Shown: piece by piece, positions 27,012 through 36,037 of the stretch
Position numbering within the stretch: the first letter of the stretch is position 1
Layout: each line of letters begins with the position of its first letter
Assembly: GCF_900101915.1 (NCBI RefSeq)
Contig: NZ_FNAL01000010.1
Location: 1-64,000, forward strand
Length of the DNA stretch: 64,000 nt
Direction: 5' to 3'
From: Psychrobacter pacificensis
GTDB taxonomy: Bacteria; Pseudomonadota; Gammaproteobacteria; Pseudomonadales; Moraxellaceae
The notes under the pieces: model-generated
What the model saw: only the letters and a program-made list of their open reading frames with translations
The model's database searches: none
Told to the model about the DNA's origin: nothing
Program-made: the position numbers and the translations under genes

Positions 27012-27542
27012 CTAAACATCAAGAATGATGCAGGTTGTGGTGGCATGAGCATACAACTTGCCATCAGGCCCTACAATTTTTCCTTCAGCAGTTGCTGTTC
27101 TTCGACCAGCATGAATGACTTTACCTTCAGCCCGTACTAAAGGTGTTGCCACTGTCAAAGCTCGCACCATATTTACTTTTATCTCTAAAGTTGTATAGGT
27201 TTTTCCTGCTGGTAAAAGGGTATGTACAGCGCAGCCAACAGCAGAATCTAAAAGCGTACAAAACCAGCCACCATGGACTGTACCCAATGGGTTGTAATGA
27301 TGACGCTTTGGACGCCCTTGAAAAACGGCAATACCTTTTTCCATATGAATAGGAGTGTAGTCGAGCGTTAGACCAATAGGAGGATGAGGCAGCTCTCCTG
27401 CAAACATAGCGTTAAAAATGTCCATACCGCTGCGAGTGGTTAAGTCTGATAATGGAATGACGTCAGCGTCACCTAGCTTTTCTCTAATGAGTGCTTCTTC
27501 TGTTTCCCATGTTGCTATAGTTTCTTCAACATTCATTTTCAA
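27012..27542 (-). CDS. PaaI-type hotdog-fold thioesterase
   Basis: This 176-residue protein has the hotdog thioesterase domain at about residues 60-170. NPLGTVHGGWFCTLLDSAVG is the family's substrate and catalytic segment, and the following TLEIKVNMVR strand supports the call. It probably hydrolyses aromatic or medium-chain acyl-CoA, substrate unknown. The N-terminal 55 residues are an extra helical part. AAGGAATTGAAA precedes the ATG; a second ATG two codons in is also possible. Confidence 0.88.
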   Translation of the reverse strand: MKMNVEETIATWETEEALIREKLGDADVIPLSDLTTRSGMDIFNAMFAGELPHPPIGLTLDYTPIHMEKGIAVFQGRPKRHHYNPLGTVHGGWFCTLLDSAVGCAVHTLLPAGKTYTTLEIKVNMVRALTVATPLVRAEGKVIHAGRRTATAEGKIVGPDGKLYAHATTTCIILDV

Positions 27543-27601
27543 TTCCTTAAAACGATAAATAAGAGGTTAGCTCATTCTTATAAAGACCAAAGTTTTATCA
27601 A

Positions 27602-28006
27602 TTAGTGTTCTTGATGTTTGCTTTTATTTTTAAAATACATCGTGACATAGCCGATTAACCAAAAAGCACATATTGCTTGAAACCAGATAAGACTGTGCAT
27701 GGTGATCGTCATAATATTATCAGTCTCAACGTTGTAGTGTAGTAATGACAATAAACCCATCAAGGCATACAAATAAAGCCACCAATGCCCCTTGCTCATC
27801 TGGCTTTTGACAGCCACGATCAAGCTGTAGATACCGATTGGTGTCAGGACGAACCAAAAAGCATCTACAAGCTGAGGGGATAACCAATCAGGCTCAGGAT
27901 AGTGGTCAAAATAAACCACATTATGAACATAGTGCAAAATGCTCGAGAACACATTAAGTAATACAATGAAAATTAAGGTTTTATAATGTTTGTAACGATT
28001 TATCAT
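27602..28006 (-). CDS. Small integral membrane protein
   Basis: This 134-residue protein has four predicted membrane helices (about 8-25, 45-65, 73-92 and 102-125) and ends in a basic Lys/His-rich tail. It overlaps the hydrolase gene upstream by 26 bases, so it is translationally coupled and very probably works with it. I do not recognise a family. Confidence 0.78.
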   Translation of the reverse strand: MINRYKHYKTLIFIVLLNVFSSILHYVHNVVYFDHYPEPDWLSPQLVDAFWFVLTPIGIYSLIVAVKSQMSKGHWWLYLYALMGLLSLLHYNVETDNIMTITMHSLIWFQAICAFWLIGYVTMYFKNKSKHQEH

Positions 28007-28859
28007 GGTGTACCTTGTTGATCGTCTCTAAAATATCTTGCCAAATATGAGTGTTCTTGCTTCTAAAATAGCCAAAATGCCCAATTGATTGGTCTGATCC
28101 CCTGCCAATGCTATAGCGTTTAAAAGTGATAGGTCGATCGCTAGTCACATTTTTCCAAAAATTATGCAGGTTGCGTTCAGTGCAGATTTCATCATCATCG
28201 GCAGTGAAGACGAAGGTTGGCACATTAAAATTCTTGTAAGTCCCAAGGGGAATGGTTTTTCCATAGAATTTATCTGAGAAAAACAGCTCTTTTTCTCGGC
28301 ACCAAGCCCCCCATTCATCTGTAAAACCAGCTGGCAAATCTTCCATGAGTTTGAAGCTTTTAGCCGGCACATAATTAAAGACTTTATTACTAAGCGGGGC
28401 TAAAAAACGGAAAAAGAAATTGGCTTTAAGGCGATAGCGAAGCGGCATATAGCTAAAGTATCCTGCTGAGACAGCCACTGCAATTAGAGCATCTAATTGA
28501 TCGGCGTTATGAGCCAGACCTACCTGTTGACCACCAGTACTATGACCCACACAATACAAGGGTAAATCCTTAAATAGGCGCTTAGCTGTATCGATGGCAG
28601 CTGGAATGTCGTACCGTCCGATATCAGAATACTGATAATGACAATCCTTTAGATGACTCACTTTAGAATCGCAAAACCCTCTATAGTTCCATAGAATGAC
28701 ATGGAAACCATGCTCTCTTAAATATTTAGCAAAAGGTAAATAATAAGAAGTATTGGTAGCGGTTCCTGGGTTTATTAGAACAACGGCTTTAGGATTAGCA
28801 GCTTTATAAAGAGTTGTACGCAGCTCGACGTTATCGTCCGTCAATATATTAATATCCAT
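27981..28859 (-). CDS. Alpha/beta hydrolase
   Basis: This 292-residue hydrolase shows INPGTATNTSYY (oxyanion region), the nucleophile elbow VGHSTGG with Ser107, and late acidic and His residues (TADDDEIC; IGHFGYF). The pattern fits the serine aminopeptidase/monoglyceride-lipase branch. There is no signal peptide, so it is probably cytoplasmic. It is the first gene of a two-gene operon with the small membrane protein. Its promoter has MerR-type architecture and faces a MerR regulator gene, so it is the likely target of that regulator. Confidence 0.88.
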   Translation of the reverse strand: MDINILTDDNVELRTTLYKAANPKAVVLINPGTATNTSYYLPFAKYLREHGFHVILWNYRGFCDSKVSHLKDCHYQYSDIGRYDIPAAIDTAKRLFKDLPLYCVGHSTGGQQVGLAHNADQLDALIAVAVSAGYFSYMPLRYRLKANFFFRFLAPLSNKVFNYVPAKSFKLMEDLPAGFTDEWGAWCREKELFFSDKFYGKTIPLGTYKNFNVPTFVFTADDDEICTERNLHNFWKNVTSDRPITFKRYSIGRGSDQSIGHFGYFRSKNTHIWQDILETINKVHHDKSLQTL

Positions 28860-28890
28860 AAAAGAACCTACTTGTTGTTAATTAACGCCT

Positions 28891-28922
28891 ACTATAAACT
28901 ATGGACATTACTCCACAGTCAA
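28891..28922 (-). promoter_or_regulatory. MerR-type promoter and operator of the hydrolase operon
   Basis: On the minus strand a -35 TTGACT (28917-28922) and a -10 TATAGT (28891-28896) are separated by 20 bp. A dyad ACTRTGGA-N6-TCCAYAGT (28898-28919) sits in the spacer. Over-long spacers with a central dyad are the hallmark of promoters that MerR-family proteins untwist to activate. Confidence 0.75.
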
Positions 28923-28945
28923 GCGTTAATTGAGGGTGCTCGATA

Positions 28946-29311
28946 ATGAATATAAAAGAATTAACTGAAACAGTCGGACTAAGCAGAGATACGATCCGTT
29001 TTTACGAAAGGGAAGGATTAATTTCGTCACCATCTAGAAAATCTAATGGTTATAGAGATTACGATAACAGGATTGTAGAACAGCTCAATATGATTATTAT
29101 GGCGAAGGAGTTAGGTTTTACCTTAAAAGAGATTAGAGAGCTAACAGAGCTATTGTATTCAAACAACCTGACGCAATCACAAATGGGTGAAAGGCTTCTA
29201 GAAAAAAACAAGCAAATTGAAGTTAAGATTCTAGAGTTATCTAAAATGAAAGCGTTAATAGATGATGCATTAAAAGGCATGTGTTCTTATAAGGATAAGC
29301 TAGCGCTTTAA
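28946..29311 (+). CDS. MerR-family transcriptional regulator
   Basis: This 121-residue regulator has the winged helix-turn-helix at residues 1-70 (IKELTETVGLSRDTIRFYER and GYRDYDNR) and a long dimerisation helix after it. The only cysteine is at about 115, so it lacks the paired cysteines of metal sensors; an organic ligand or stress signal is more likely. It is divergent from the hydrolase operon, and the shared 86-bp region holds the dyad described at 28891. Confidence 0.92.
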   Translation: MNIKELTETVGLSRDTIRFYEREGLISSPSRKSNGYRDYDNRIVEQLNMIIMAKELGFTLKEIRELTELLYSNNLTQSQMGERLLEKNKQIEVKILELSKMKALIDDALKGMCSYKDKLAL

Positions 29312-29423
29312 TCTAAGTTATGAAAGGTCCCGATACAGTACCTCCAGGTCTCAAATCATCTAAACCAATATCATGGCATAAAATTGACCCACTGCTATTT
29401 ACTGCCTCAATCTTGTACTTTGC

Positions 29424-29678
29424 TTAAGGGAACTCAGACTTCATGAACTCAGCTATCTCTTCTTTGGTTGCTGACATAGGCCTATAGTGGTGTGTTCGTT
29501 TAGTCTTGTGACCAAAGACACAGTGAGATCTTCCAAGTGAGAATATATCAGCTATTTTGACAAATGGCTGATAATCTTTCAAAGACTCAGTTGTTGTGGG
29601 TCCTTTTCTATTTTTGTTATTCACAAAAAAATCCTTTGCCACCTCGTTGATACAAGATAGCAAAGGATGAATCTTCAC
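29424..29678 (-). CDS. Small protein of unknown function, doubtful
   Basis: This 84-residue reading frame starts at GTG without a clear ribosome site; the start overlaps a small hairpin (TCACAC-AATA-GTGTGA, 29675-29690). It is basic and polar (RKGPTTTESL, GHKTKRTHHY) and its composition is like a real protein fragment. I do not recognise it. It may be a remnant of a longer gene. Confidence 0.4.
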   Translation of the reverse strand: MKIHPLLSCINEVAKDFFVNNKNRKGPTTTESLKDYQPFVKIADIFSLGRSHCVFGHKTKRTHHYRPMSATKEEIAEFMKSEFP

Positions 29679-29735
29679 ACAATAGTGTGACGGGTAATTT
29701 ATTAATAAAAATTACAATAAAATCAATAACTTATA

Positions 29736-31580
29736 TTACTCAACCGTCACTGATTTGGCAAGATTGCGTGGCTGATCGACATCAGTACCGCGCATCACGG
29801 CCACATGGTAAGACAGTAGCTGTATGGGTACGCTGTAGACGATAGGGGCAAGCGTCTCGCAAACTGCTTTAACATATACTACATGTAGGCGGTCTTCAGC
29901 ATTGATGTGACTATCTTCACTGGCAAAGACGAACAGCTCGCCGTGACGGGCATGTACTTCTTGCATGTTGGCTTTGAGCTTATCGAGCATACTGTCTTTG
30001 GGTGCCAGCACGACGATTGGCATGTCTTTGTCAACAAGCGCTAGCGGACCGTGTTTGAGCTCACCTGCGGCGTAGCCTTCAGCGTGGATATAAGAGATTT
30101 CTTTGAGCTTTAACGCGCCTTCTAGAGCGATAGGGAACTGTAGACCGCGCCCTAAAAATAAGCAGCTTTTCTTATCTTCAAAGTGCTCCGCCATCGCTTT
30201 GATCGGAGCATCAAGGTGCAAACTGGCATAGAGTTGACCGGGCAGCTTTTGTAGCTCGCCAAGTAAGGTGCTTAGGTTTGCGCTGTCGATACGCTGCTGT
30301 ACTGCGCCTGTTTTTAAGACCAATAGCATGAGTGCGACCAGCTGGGTGGTAAAAGCTTTGGTCGATGCTACACCGATCTCAGGACCTGCAAGGGTCGGCA
30401 AGAATATGTCTGTCTCGCGAACCAAGGATGAGGTCGGCACGTTACATAGTGCTAGACTAACCAGTCCTGCTGGATTTTGTTTTTTGATCTCACGCAGGGC
30501 TGATAAGGTATCGGCTGTTTCACCAGACTGAGAGATACAAATCACCAGCGAGTTGTCGAGTACTACAGGATTGCGATAGCGGAATTCACTAGCAACCTCA
30601 ACAGAGCAGGATAGGCGCATCAAGCTCTCAAACCAATATTTAGCAACCATCCCCGCATGATAGCTAGTGCCGCAAGCGATGATCTGTACATGCTGTACGC
30701 CTGATAATTGCGCTTCATTGCGTGCTAAAAAGTCATCACGCAGGGCTGATGCTTGGCGGTTATCAATCGCCATCTCAAGCGTACGCGCGACTGCATCTGG
30801 CTGCTCATAGATTTCTTTGAGCATATAGTGCTTGAACTCGCCTTTGTCAGCATTATGCTGCTTGGCATCGATTTCATGCACTTCGCGGCTGACTTCCTCG
30901 CCATTGACATAGACTTTAATGCTGTCACGGGTCAATTTGGCAATATCGCCTTCTTCTAGGTACATAAAGCGGTTGGTGACTGGCAGTAGCGCCAGCTGAT
31001 CTGAGGCGATAAAATTTTCACCAATACCAACACCGATGACCAAAGGCGAACCTAAACGTACCGTGACCAGCTCATCTGGTGTGTCCACGTGAATGATGCC
31101 TAAAGCAAATGCACCATGCAGCTTAGGAATCACTGCGCGTACCGCTTCTAGCAAATCATTGGTTTGCTCATAAATGTCATGAATCAGATGCGCCACCACT
31201 TCGGTGTCGGTCTGTGAGGTAAACTCGTAGCCTTTAGCGATGAGCTCTTTTTTGAGTTCAGCGTAGTTTTCGACGATACCATTGTGAACGACGGCAATCT
31301 TACCAGATATGTGCGGATGGGCATTGCGCTGTGCAGGTTCGCCATGCGTGGCCCAGCGAGTATGAGCGATACCAATATGCCCATCAAAAAAATCGGTACT
31401 GGCTTCAACCGCATCGACCAAGGCTTGAACCTTGCCCACTTGACGCTCGCGATGTAATTCACCATCACGAATGACGGTTAAACCAGCCGAATCGTAGCCC
31501 CGATATTCTAGACGCTTAAGACCTTCAAGCAAGATATTCGCAATATTGCGTTCAGCAACTGCGCCAACGATTCCACACAT
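29736..31580 (-). CDS. glmS: Glutamine-fructose-6-phosphate aminotransferase
   Basis: GlmS makes glucosamine-6-phosphate from fructose-6-phosphate and glutamine, the entry to UDP-GlcNAc. The protein of 614 residues has Cys2 as N-terminal glutaminase nucleophile (MCGIVGAVAER), the RWATHG loop, the hinge, two SIS sugar-isomerase domains (CGTSYHAGM, SQSGETADT) and the C-terminal loop ending NLAKSVTVE. It follows glmU on the same strand with a 183-bp gap that holds a hairpin (31685-31715). I see no glmS ribozyme, as expected for a Gram-negative species. Confidence 0.96.
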   Translation of the reverse strand: MCGIVGAVAERNIANILLEGLKRLEYRGYDSAGLTVIRDGELHRERQVGKVQALVDAVEASTDFFDGHIGIAHTRWATHGEPAQRNAHPHISGKIAVVHNGIVENYAELKKELIAKGYEFTSQTDTEVVAHLIHDIYEQTNDLLEAVRAVIPKLHGAFALGIIHVDTPDELVTVRLGSPLVIGVGIGENFIASDQLALLPVTNRFMYLEEGDIAKLTRDSIKVYVNGEEVSREVHEIDAKQHNADKGEFKHYMLKEIYEQPDAVARTLEMAIDNRQASALRDDFLARNEAQLSGVQHVQIIACGTSYHAGMVAKYWFESLMRLSCSVEVASEFRYRNPVVLDNSLVICISQSGETADTLSALREIKKQNPAGLVSLALCNVPTSSLVRETDIFLPTLAGPEIGVASTKAFTTQLVALMLLVLKTGAVQQRIDSANLSTLLGELQKLPGQLYASLHLDAPIKAMAEHFEDKKSCLFLGRGLQFPIALEGALKLKEISYIHAEGYAAGELKHGPLALVDKDMPIVVLAPKDSMLDKLKANMQEVHARHGELFVFASEDSHINAEDRLHVVYVKAVCETLAPIVYSVPIQLLSYHVAVMRGTDVDQPRNLAKSVTVE

Positions 31581-31684
31581 GGCATCTCCTTAAATTTGTT
31601 TTTTAATAATTCAATATATGATGGTACAAGACTAGTAAGTGTCGTTAGCTACCAATGCTCAGTTATTAGCTCAAAAGTATGATG

Positions 31685-31715
31685 AAGCAGTACTACCACG
31701 ATTGCCGTACTGCTT
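31685..31715 (-). other. Hairpin in the glmU-glmS intergenic region
   Basis: AAGCAGTAC (31685-31693) pairs with GTACTGCTT (31707-31715) over 13 bases. No T run follows on the minus strand, so a processing or translation-control role in the glmU-glmS mRNA is as likely as termination. Confidence 0.5.
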
Positions 31716-31763
31716 AGGTTTACTCAAGAATGACGACGATTGATCAAACTTTCGATAAATCAG

Positions 31764-33140
31764 TTATTTTTTAGTCGGTCGTTGAAAGTCATTTTTTTGT
31801 ACCTGACGAGCTCGGCCAAATGCTAAAGCACTACTATCAACGTCTTTGGTAATGACAGAACCTGCAGCGATGGTAGCCGTATCTCCGATGGTTACTGGCG
31901 CGACTAGGCTTGCATTGGAACCAATAAAGGCATTATCTCCAATGATAGTCTGCGACTTGTTGACACCATCGTAATTACAAGTAATGACACCTGCACCGAC
32001 ATTGACGCCTGTGCCGACAGTTGCATCACCGATGTAGCTTAGGTGATTTACTTTACTGCCTTGACCGATTGTTGATTTTTTGATTTCAACAAAGTTACCG
32101 ACTTTGCTGTTGTCAGACAATACCGTATCAGGACGCAGGTGTGCAAAAGGTCCTATGTCGACACCAGCTCCGATGTCAGCGCGATCAATCACACAGTAAG
32201 GCTTAATATAACAAGCATTGCCTATCTGAGCGTTTTTGATGACGCAGCCTGCTTCAATATAGACATTGTCGCCTAAAGTGCAGTCGCCTTCAAATACCAC
32301 ATTGACGTCAATAAACACATCTTGTCCGGCACTCAACGACCCGCGAATATCCACGCGCGTGGGATCGGCAAATTGAACGCCCGCTTCTTGTAGGTCGGCG
32401 ACTATCTTGCGTTGCCACGTGCGCTCTAGGCTTGCGAGTTGTTGGCGGTTATTAACCCCTTCAATCTCAAACGTATGCTCAGGCTCAATCGCGGCAATCG
32501 TAATACCATCAGCGACGGCCATTTTGACGATGTCAGTGAGGTAATATTCTTGTTGCGCGTTATTGTTAGAGAGCTCTGGCAAATACTTATGCAGTAGGGC
32601 GTTGTCTACGCAGTAGATACCACTGTTGATCTCCTTAATATTTTGCTCGTCAGCACTGGCATCTTTTTGCTCAACGATGGCTTCAATGTTGCCGTTTTGG
32701 TCACGTTTGATACGACCCAACCCGAACGGATTATCGACAGTCAACGTCAGCATAGACATACCGTCAGTATTGGCAGCTTTTAAAGCAGCTAATGTCTGGC
32801 AGCTGACCAATGGCACATCACCATATAGAATGAGACTTTTCCCTGATTTCGGTAAATCAGACAGTGTCACTTTGACCGCATGACCTGTTCCTAACTGCTC
32901 AGTTTGAGCAACCCAAGTAAACGACGACTGTGTATATTGGTTGGTAATCTCTGACTTTACCTGATCACCGCCAAAACCATGGACAATGATGGTTTCATCA
33001 ACAGTGAGCTGATTGCAAGTATCTAATACGTGGGCCAATAATGACTTACCAGCTAGGGTCTGCAAAACCTTTGGCTTTGCAGACTGCATGCGAGTGCCTT
33101 TACCGGCCGCTAAAATAATCACAGAAAGAGGAGATGTCAT
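31764..33140 (-). CDS. glmU: Bifunctional GlcNAc-1-P uridyltransferase / GlcN-1-P acetyltransferase
   Basis: GlmU acetylates glucosamine-1-phosphate and then makes UDP-GlcNAc for peptidoglycan and lipopolysaccharide. The protein of 458 residues has the nucleotidyltransferase domain (1-230; LAAGKGTRMQSAKPK, YGDVPLV, GVNNRQQLA) and a left-handed beta-helix acetyltransferase domain (about 250-455) with hexapeptide repeats, VGNFVEIKKST and NYDGVNKSQT. It precedes glmS on the same strand, an order shared with E. coli. Confidence 0.96.
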   Translation of the reverse strand: MTSPLSVIILAAGKGTRMQSAKPKVLQTLAGKSLLAHVLDTCNQLTVDETIIVHGFGGDQVKSEITNQYTQSSFTWVAQTEQLGTGHAVKVTLSDLPKSGKSLILYGDVPLVSCQTLAALKAANTDGMSMLTLTVDNPFGLGRIKRDQNGNIEAIVEQKDASADEQNIKEINSGIYCVDNALLHKYLPELSNNNAQQEYYLTDIVKMAVADGITIAAIEPEHTFEIEGVNNRQQLASLERTWQRKIVADLQEAGVQFADPTRVDIRGSLSAGQDVFIDVNVVFEGDCTLGDNVYIEAGCVIKNAQIGNACYIKPYCVIDRADIGAGVDIGPFAHLRPDTVLSDNSKVGNFVEIKKSTIGQGSKVNHLSYIGDATVGTGVNVGAGVITCNYDGVNKSQTIIGDNAFIGSNASLVAPVTIGDTATIAAGSVITKDVDSSALAFGRARQVQKNDFQRPTKK

Positions 33141-33307
33141 AATAAGCCTACAAATGTAACAAAATATAATGTTGAATTATAGCGTAAAAACTTGCACAAA
33201 AAAAATTATGACGTGCAAGCTTTGTAACTTGAATACTCAAAACTTAAGCAAGCAAAATCAAATACGTAAGATGGCTAAACCGAAGTAATGATTTCCGCGG
33301 AATAATA

Positions 33308-33913
33308 TTAAAAAGACATAAACATCATCACAATGATGTAAATAATCAACCAAATCACTGCTGCCATAACCCCTGCAATAATGTCATCCAACATTACCCC
33401 AAGGCCACCCGCAACCTTTTTGTCTGCCCAACCAATCGGTGGTGGCTTTAAAATATCAAATACGCGAAATAGGATAAAAGCAGTCGGTAGCCAGCCCCAA
33501 AACATCGGCAGAATCATTATCGACAAGGTATTTTCAGACGTAGGAAATACATATGATAATATATAAGATAACGGCAATAGGGTAATCCACATGCCAGCCC
33601 ATTCATCCCACACAATATGCGGATCATCGTGTACCTGCATCAACTCAGACGTACGCCCGCAAATCCAAACACCAACCAAACACGACAAAATCGTCAAGAT
33701 TAAAAAAGGAACGAAACCCAAGCTCATAAGCGGCACGCCCACAATCAGACCACCAACCGTGCCCCACGTACCGGGCGCGCGTCGAGGTAGGCCGCTGCCC
33801 AAACCTAGTCCGAGCCAATAAACCATGCGGTCAAGCATACTGGCACCGATTGGTAGAGGCGGGCAGTCATTTGCTTGTCGAATATCAGGCTTAGATAAGT
33901 GTTGATCAGTCAT
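33308..33913 (-). CDS. pgpA: Phosphatidylglycerophosphatase A
   Basis: PgpA removes the phosphate from phosphatidylglycerol phosphate at the inner membrane. The protein of 201 residues shows the family segments RAPGTWGTVGG, DPHIVWDEWAGMW and RVFDILKPPPIGW, with about three to four membrane helices. It starts 3 bp after thiL, so the two are one transcript. The N-terminal 25 residues are polar and extra. Confidence 0.93.
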   Translation of the reverse strand: MTDQHLSKPDIRQANDCPPLPIGASMLDRMVYWLGLGLGSGLPRRAPGTWGTVGGLIVGVPLMSLGFVPFLILTILSCLVGVWICGRTSELMQVHDDPHIVWDEWAGMWITLLPLSYILSYVFPTSENTLSIMILPMFWGWLPTAFILFRVFDILKPPPIGWADKKVAGGLGVMLDDIIAGVMAAVIWLIIYIIVMMFMSF

Positions 33914-33916
33914 GGA

Positions 33917-34960
33917 TTAGCCTGTGAAATGTTGATAACCGGTGAGATTAGGCCACGTAGAGAAGGGGGTAGATTGAGTCGGTGTGACTGGCTGATTTTG
34001 ATAAAACAGTTCAAGACGTGAGTGATTAGGCGATTTGGCATCTGTCGCAATAGAATCTGCGCGCGCAACGATTTCTCCAATACAAGTGACAGGCGTATTA
34101 GAAGTAGGTGGTTCAATATGTGCAGGCAAGGTAAACGCCAATTCGTAGTCATCGCCACCCGCTAATTGACATAACAAACGCTCAGATAACTCTACCGTGG
34201 CTAGTGACTTGCTACTCGGTAATTGATCTAAATGAATACGCATACTGACTGAGCTTTGCTGACAGATATGTCCAAGATCTTGATAAAGACCGTCAGAGAT
34301 ATCGATCATCGAGGTTGCGCCAGCTTGTGCCAAGGCGGCACCTAAGGCAATGCGCGGCGTCGGCATGTGCAAGCGATGCGCCAGTTGCTTACCAATAGGG
34401 CTATCGGGGTGCTTGAGGGCATAGGCAGCATCACCAAGGGTGCCTGAAACATAGATTTTATCGCCAACTTGTGCCCCTGAGCGATAAACAGCTGGTGTAC
34501 CTGCGGCAAGCAATCCTTGCGCACTGACACTCAGCACCAATTGCGCACTGCGCGTGGTATCACCGCCAATCAACGTCACGCCAAACAGCTGGCAGGCATG
34601 AAACAATCCTTTGGCAAATGTCGTGAGCCATTCATGATTCGCTAGACGCTCAGGCAATGCCAACGCTAGCAAAATACTATGCGGCGTCGCGCCCATCGCT
34701 GCAATGTCTGAAACATTAACCGCAACAGCTTTATAACCAATTTCAAACGCAAGCTTATCTACTTGTGCAAAGTCAGCATGAAAGTGACGCCCTTGAACCA
34801 ATGTATCAATGCAGCTAACCAAGCGTGATCTTGCTGGCAATGCCATCACAGCCGCGTCATCACCGATACCTTTTTCGATGCTGTTTTTAGTACCAGCCGC
34901 TGCGCTCTGTGCCGCTTGCCGCTGCAAAAATATACGCTCAATCAGCTCAAACTCGTTCAT
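33917..34960 (-). CDS. thiL: Thiamine-monophosphate kinase
   Basis: ThiL phosphorylates thiamine monophosphate to thiamine diphosphate. The 347-residue protein has the AIR-synthase-related fold with GIGDDAAVM (28-36), NVSDIAAMGA, the IGGDTTRS loop and GDDYELAFT. It lies between nusB (8-bp gap) and pgpA (3-bp gap), the order of the E. coli ribE-nusB-thiL-pgpA operon. Confidence 0.95.
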   Translation of the reverse strand: MNEFELIERIFLQRQAAQSAAAGTKNSIEKGIGDDAAVMALPARSRLVSCIDTLVQGRHFHADFAQVDKLAFEIGYKAVAVNVSDIAAMGATPHSILLALALPERLANHEWLTTFAKGLFHACQLFGVTLIGGDTTRSAQLVLSVSAQGLLAAGTPAVYRSGAQVGDKIYVSGTLGDAAYALKHPDSPIGKQLAHRLHMPTPRIALGAALAQAGATSMIDISDGLYQDLGHICQQSSVSMRIHLDQLPSSKSLATVELSERLLCQLAGGDDYELAFTLPAHIEPPTSNTPVTCIGEIVARADSIATDAKSPNHSRLELFYQNQPVTPTQSTPFSTWPNLTGYQHFTG

Positions 34961-34968
34961 AACTAGTC

Positions 34969-35820
34969 TTAGTCTTTGGTATCGTTAGCGCTTTTCTTGC
35001 TCGCCTTGAAGTCACTGATATTGGCACTAGCTTTACTGGCACTACTGCGTTTAACGTTAGCTTTGTTAGCGCTGATACGTGGCTTATTTGATGCAGTCGG
35101 CGCATTATCGATCGCGCTTTCTGTTTCAGCAGCCGCTTCGATATTGTCAGCTACCGTTACTTCAGCCGAACTCGCTTCAGATTGTTTAGCCGCCGCTTTT
35201 TGTGACGTACGTAGGTTGGCATTGGTATCTGCTTGTACCTCTAAAGCACGTAGCTCACCAGCCATTTTATCCAGTACCGCATTGATCAGTTTGTGAGCGT
35301 CAGTCGCGCCAAAGTGATTATTCAGCTTCATTGCTTCATCGAGTACAACCTTGTAAGGAATCTCCATACGGTTTTGTAGCTCGTACGCACCAATCAGCAA
35401 AATAGCGTGTTCAACCGTATCTAACTTATCAATCTCACGATCAAGGTGTTGGCTGATAAGCGCGTCTAGGGCGTCGATCTGCTCTGGGATATCGCGCATC
35501 ATTTCGTGATAGTAGCCGATATGGACGGTGTGCATAGCGTTGGTTGCGCGCGTGCGTGCCGCGATATCATGCGGCGCATTGTCTTTCCAGCCAAGCTTGC
35601 CATCTATATCAAAGCGGCGGTCGGTGACAAGCCACTCGTATAGACCTTGCATAGCAAAGCGGCGCGCCTTACGGATAGCGGTATGACTGGTCTTGTAAGA
35701 AGACTCACTCATATCGAAGGTTTGATCACCTGCACTACTGCTCGCTATACGGGTAGCTTCAGCTTGATTGGCTTGTGCGGTTTTCGCAGCGCGAATCGCG
35801 CGCTTGAGTTGGTCAGTCAT
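34969..35820 (-). CDS. nusB: Transcription antitermination factor NusB with a long tail
   Basis: NusB with NusE (S10) binds boxA in rRNA leaders and prevents early termination. The all-helical NusB domain is at about residues 35-190 ([48 protein letters not shown]). The protein is 283 residues, about twice E. coli NusB. The added parts are an N-terminal 30 residues and a C-terminal tail of about 90 residues rich in Ala, Ser, Asn and Lys, probably disordered. I chose the ATG at 35820 (MTDQLKRAI). Confidence 0.93.
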   Translation of the reverse strand: MTDQLKRAIRAAKTAQANQAEATRIASSSAGDQTFDMSESSYKTSHTAIRKARRFAMQGLYEWLVTDRRFDIDGKLGWKDNAPHDIAARTRATNAMHTVHIGYYHEMMRDIPEQIDALDALISQHLDREIDKLDTVEHAILLIGAYELQNRMEIPYKVVLDEAMKLNNHFGATDAHKLINAVLDKMAGELRALEVQADTNANLRTSQKAAAKQSEASSAEVTVADNIEAAAETESAIDNAPTASNKPRISANKANVKRSSASKASANISDFKASKKSANDTKD

Positions 35821-35979
35821 AGGGGGTCTGTACCTAAATTTTTTGAGATGATACCCAGTCAAAATATAAATTAACAAAGTAGCTTTTTAGCTTTGTTTAT
35901 TTAAAACTTTAAAGAGTATAGAAATACGGCGAAAATTCAAAAAATAGCCAGTGTGTTGATAGCTGGCGTCATGTTACAA

Positions 35980-36007
35980 GGTGCTGCTATTGCTCAATAG
36001 CAGCACC
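35980..36007 (-). other. Perfect 12-bp hairpin between ribE and nusB
   Basis: GGTGCTGCTATT and AATAGCAGCACC pair without mismatch over a four-base loop. There is no T run on the minus strand. Next to it AGCCAG and CTGGC (35946-35967) form a second, weaker hairpin. They lie in the 217-bp gap and could be a processing site, attenuator or barrier against decay. Confidence 0.65.
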
Positions 36008-36037
36008 AGTTAGACTAATAAATTTGAGCTTTAAGGC

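Noticed and set aside
29675..29690. Small hairpin TCACAC-AATA-GTGTGA as an operator or terminator
   Set aside because: Six pairs with no T run are too weak to support a role; it is mentioned only with the doubtful 29424 frame.
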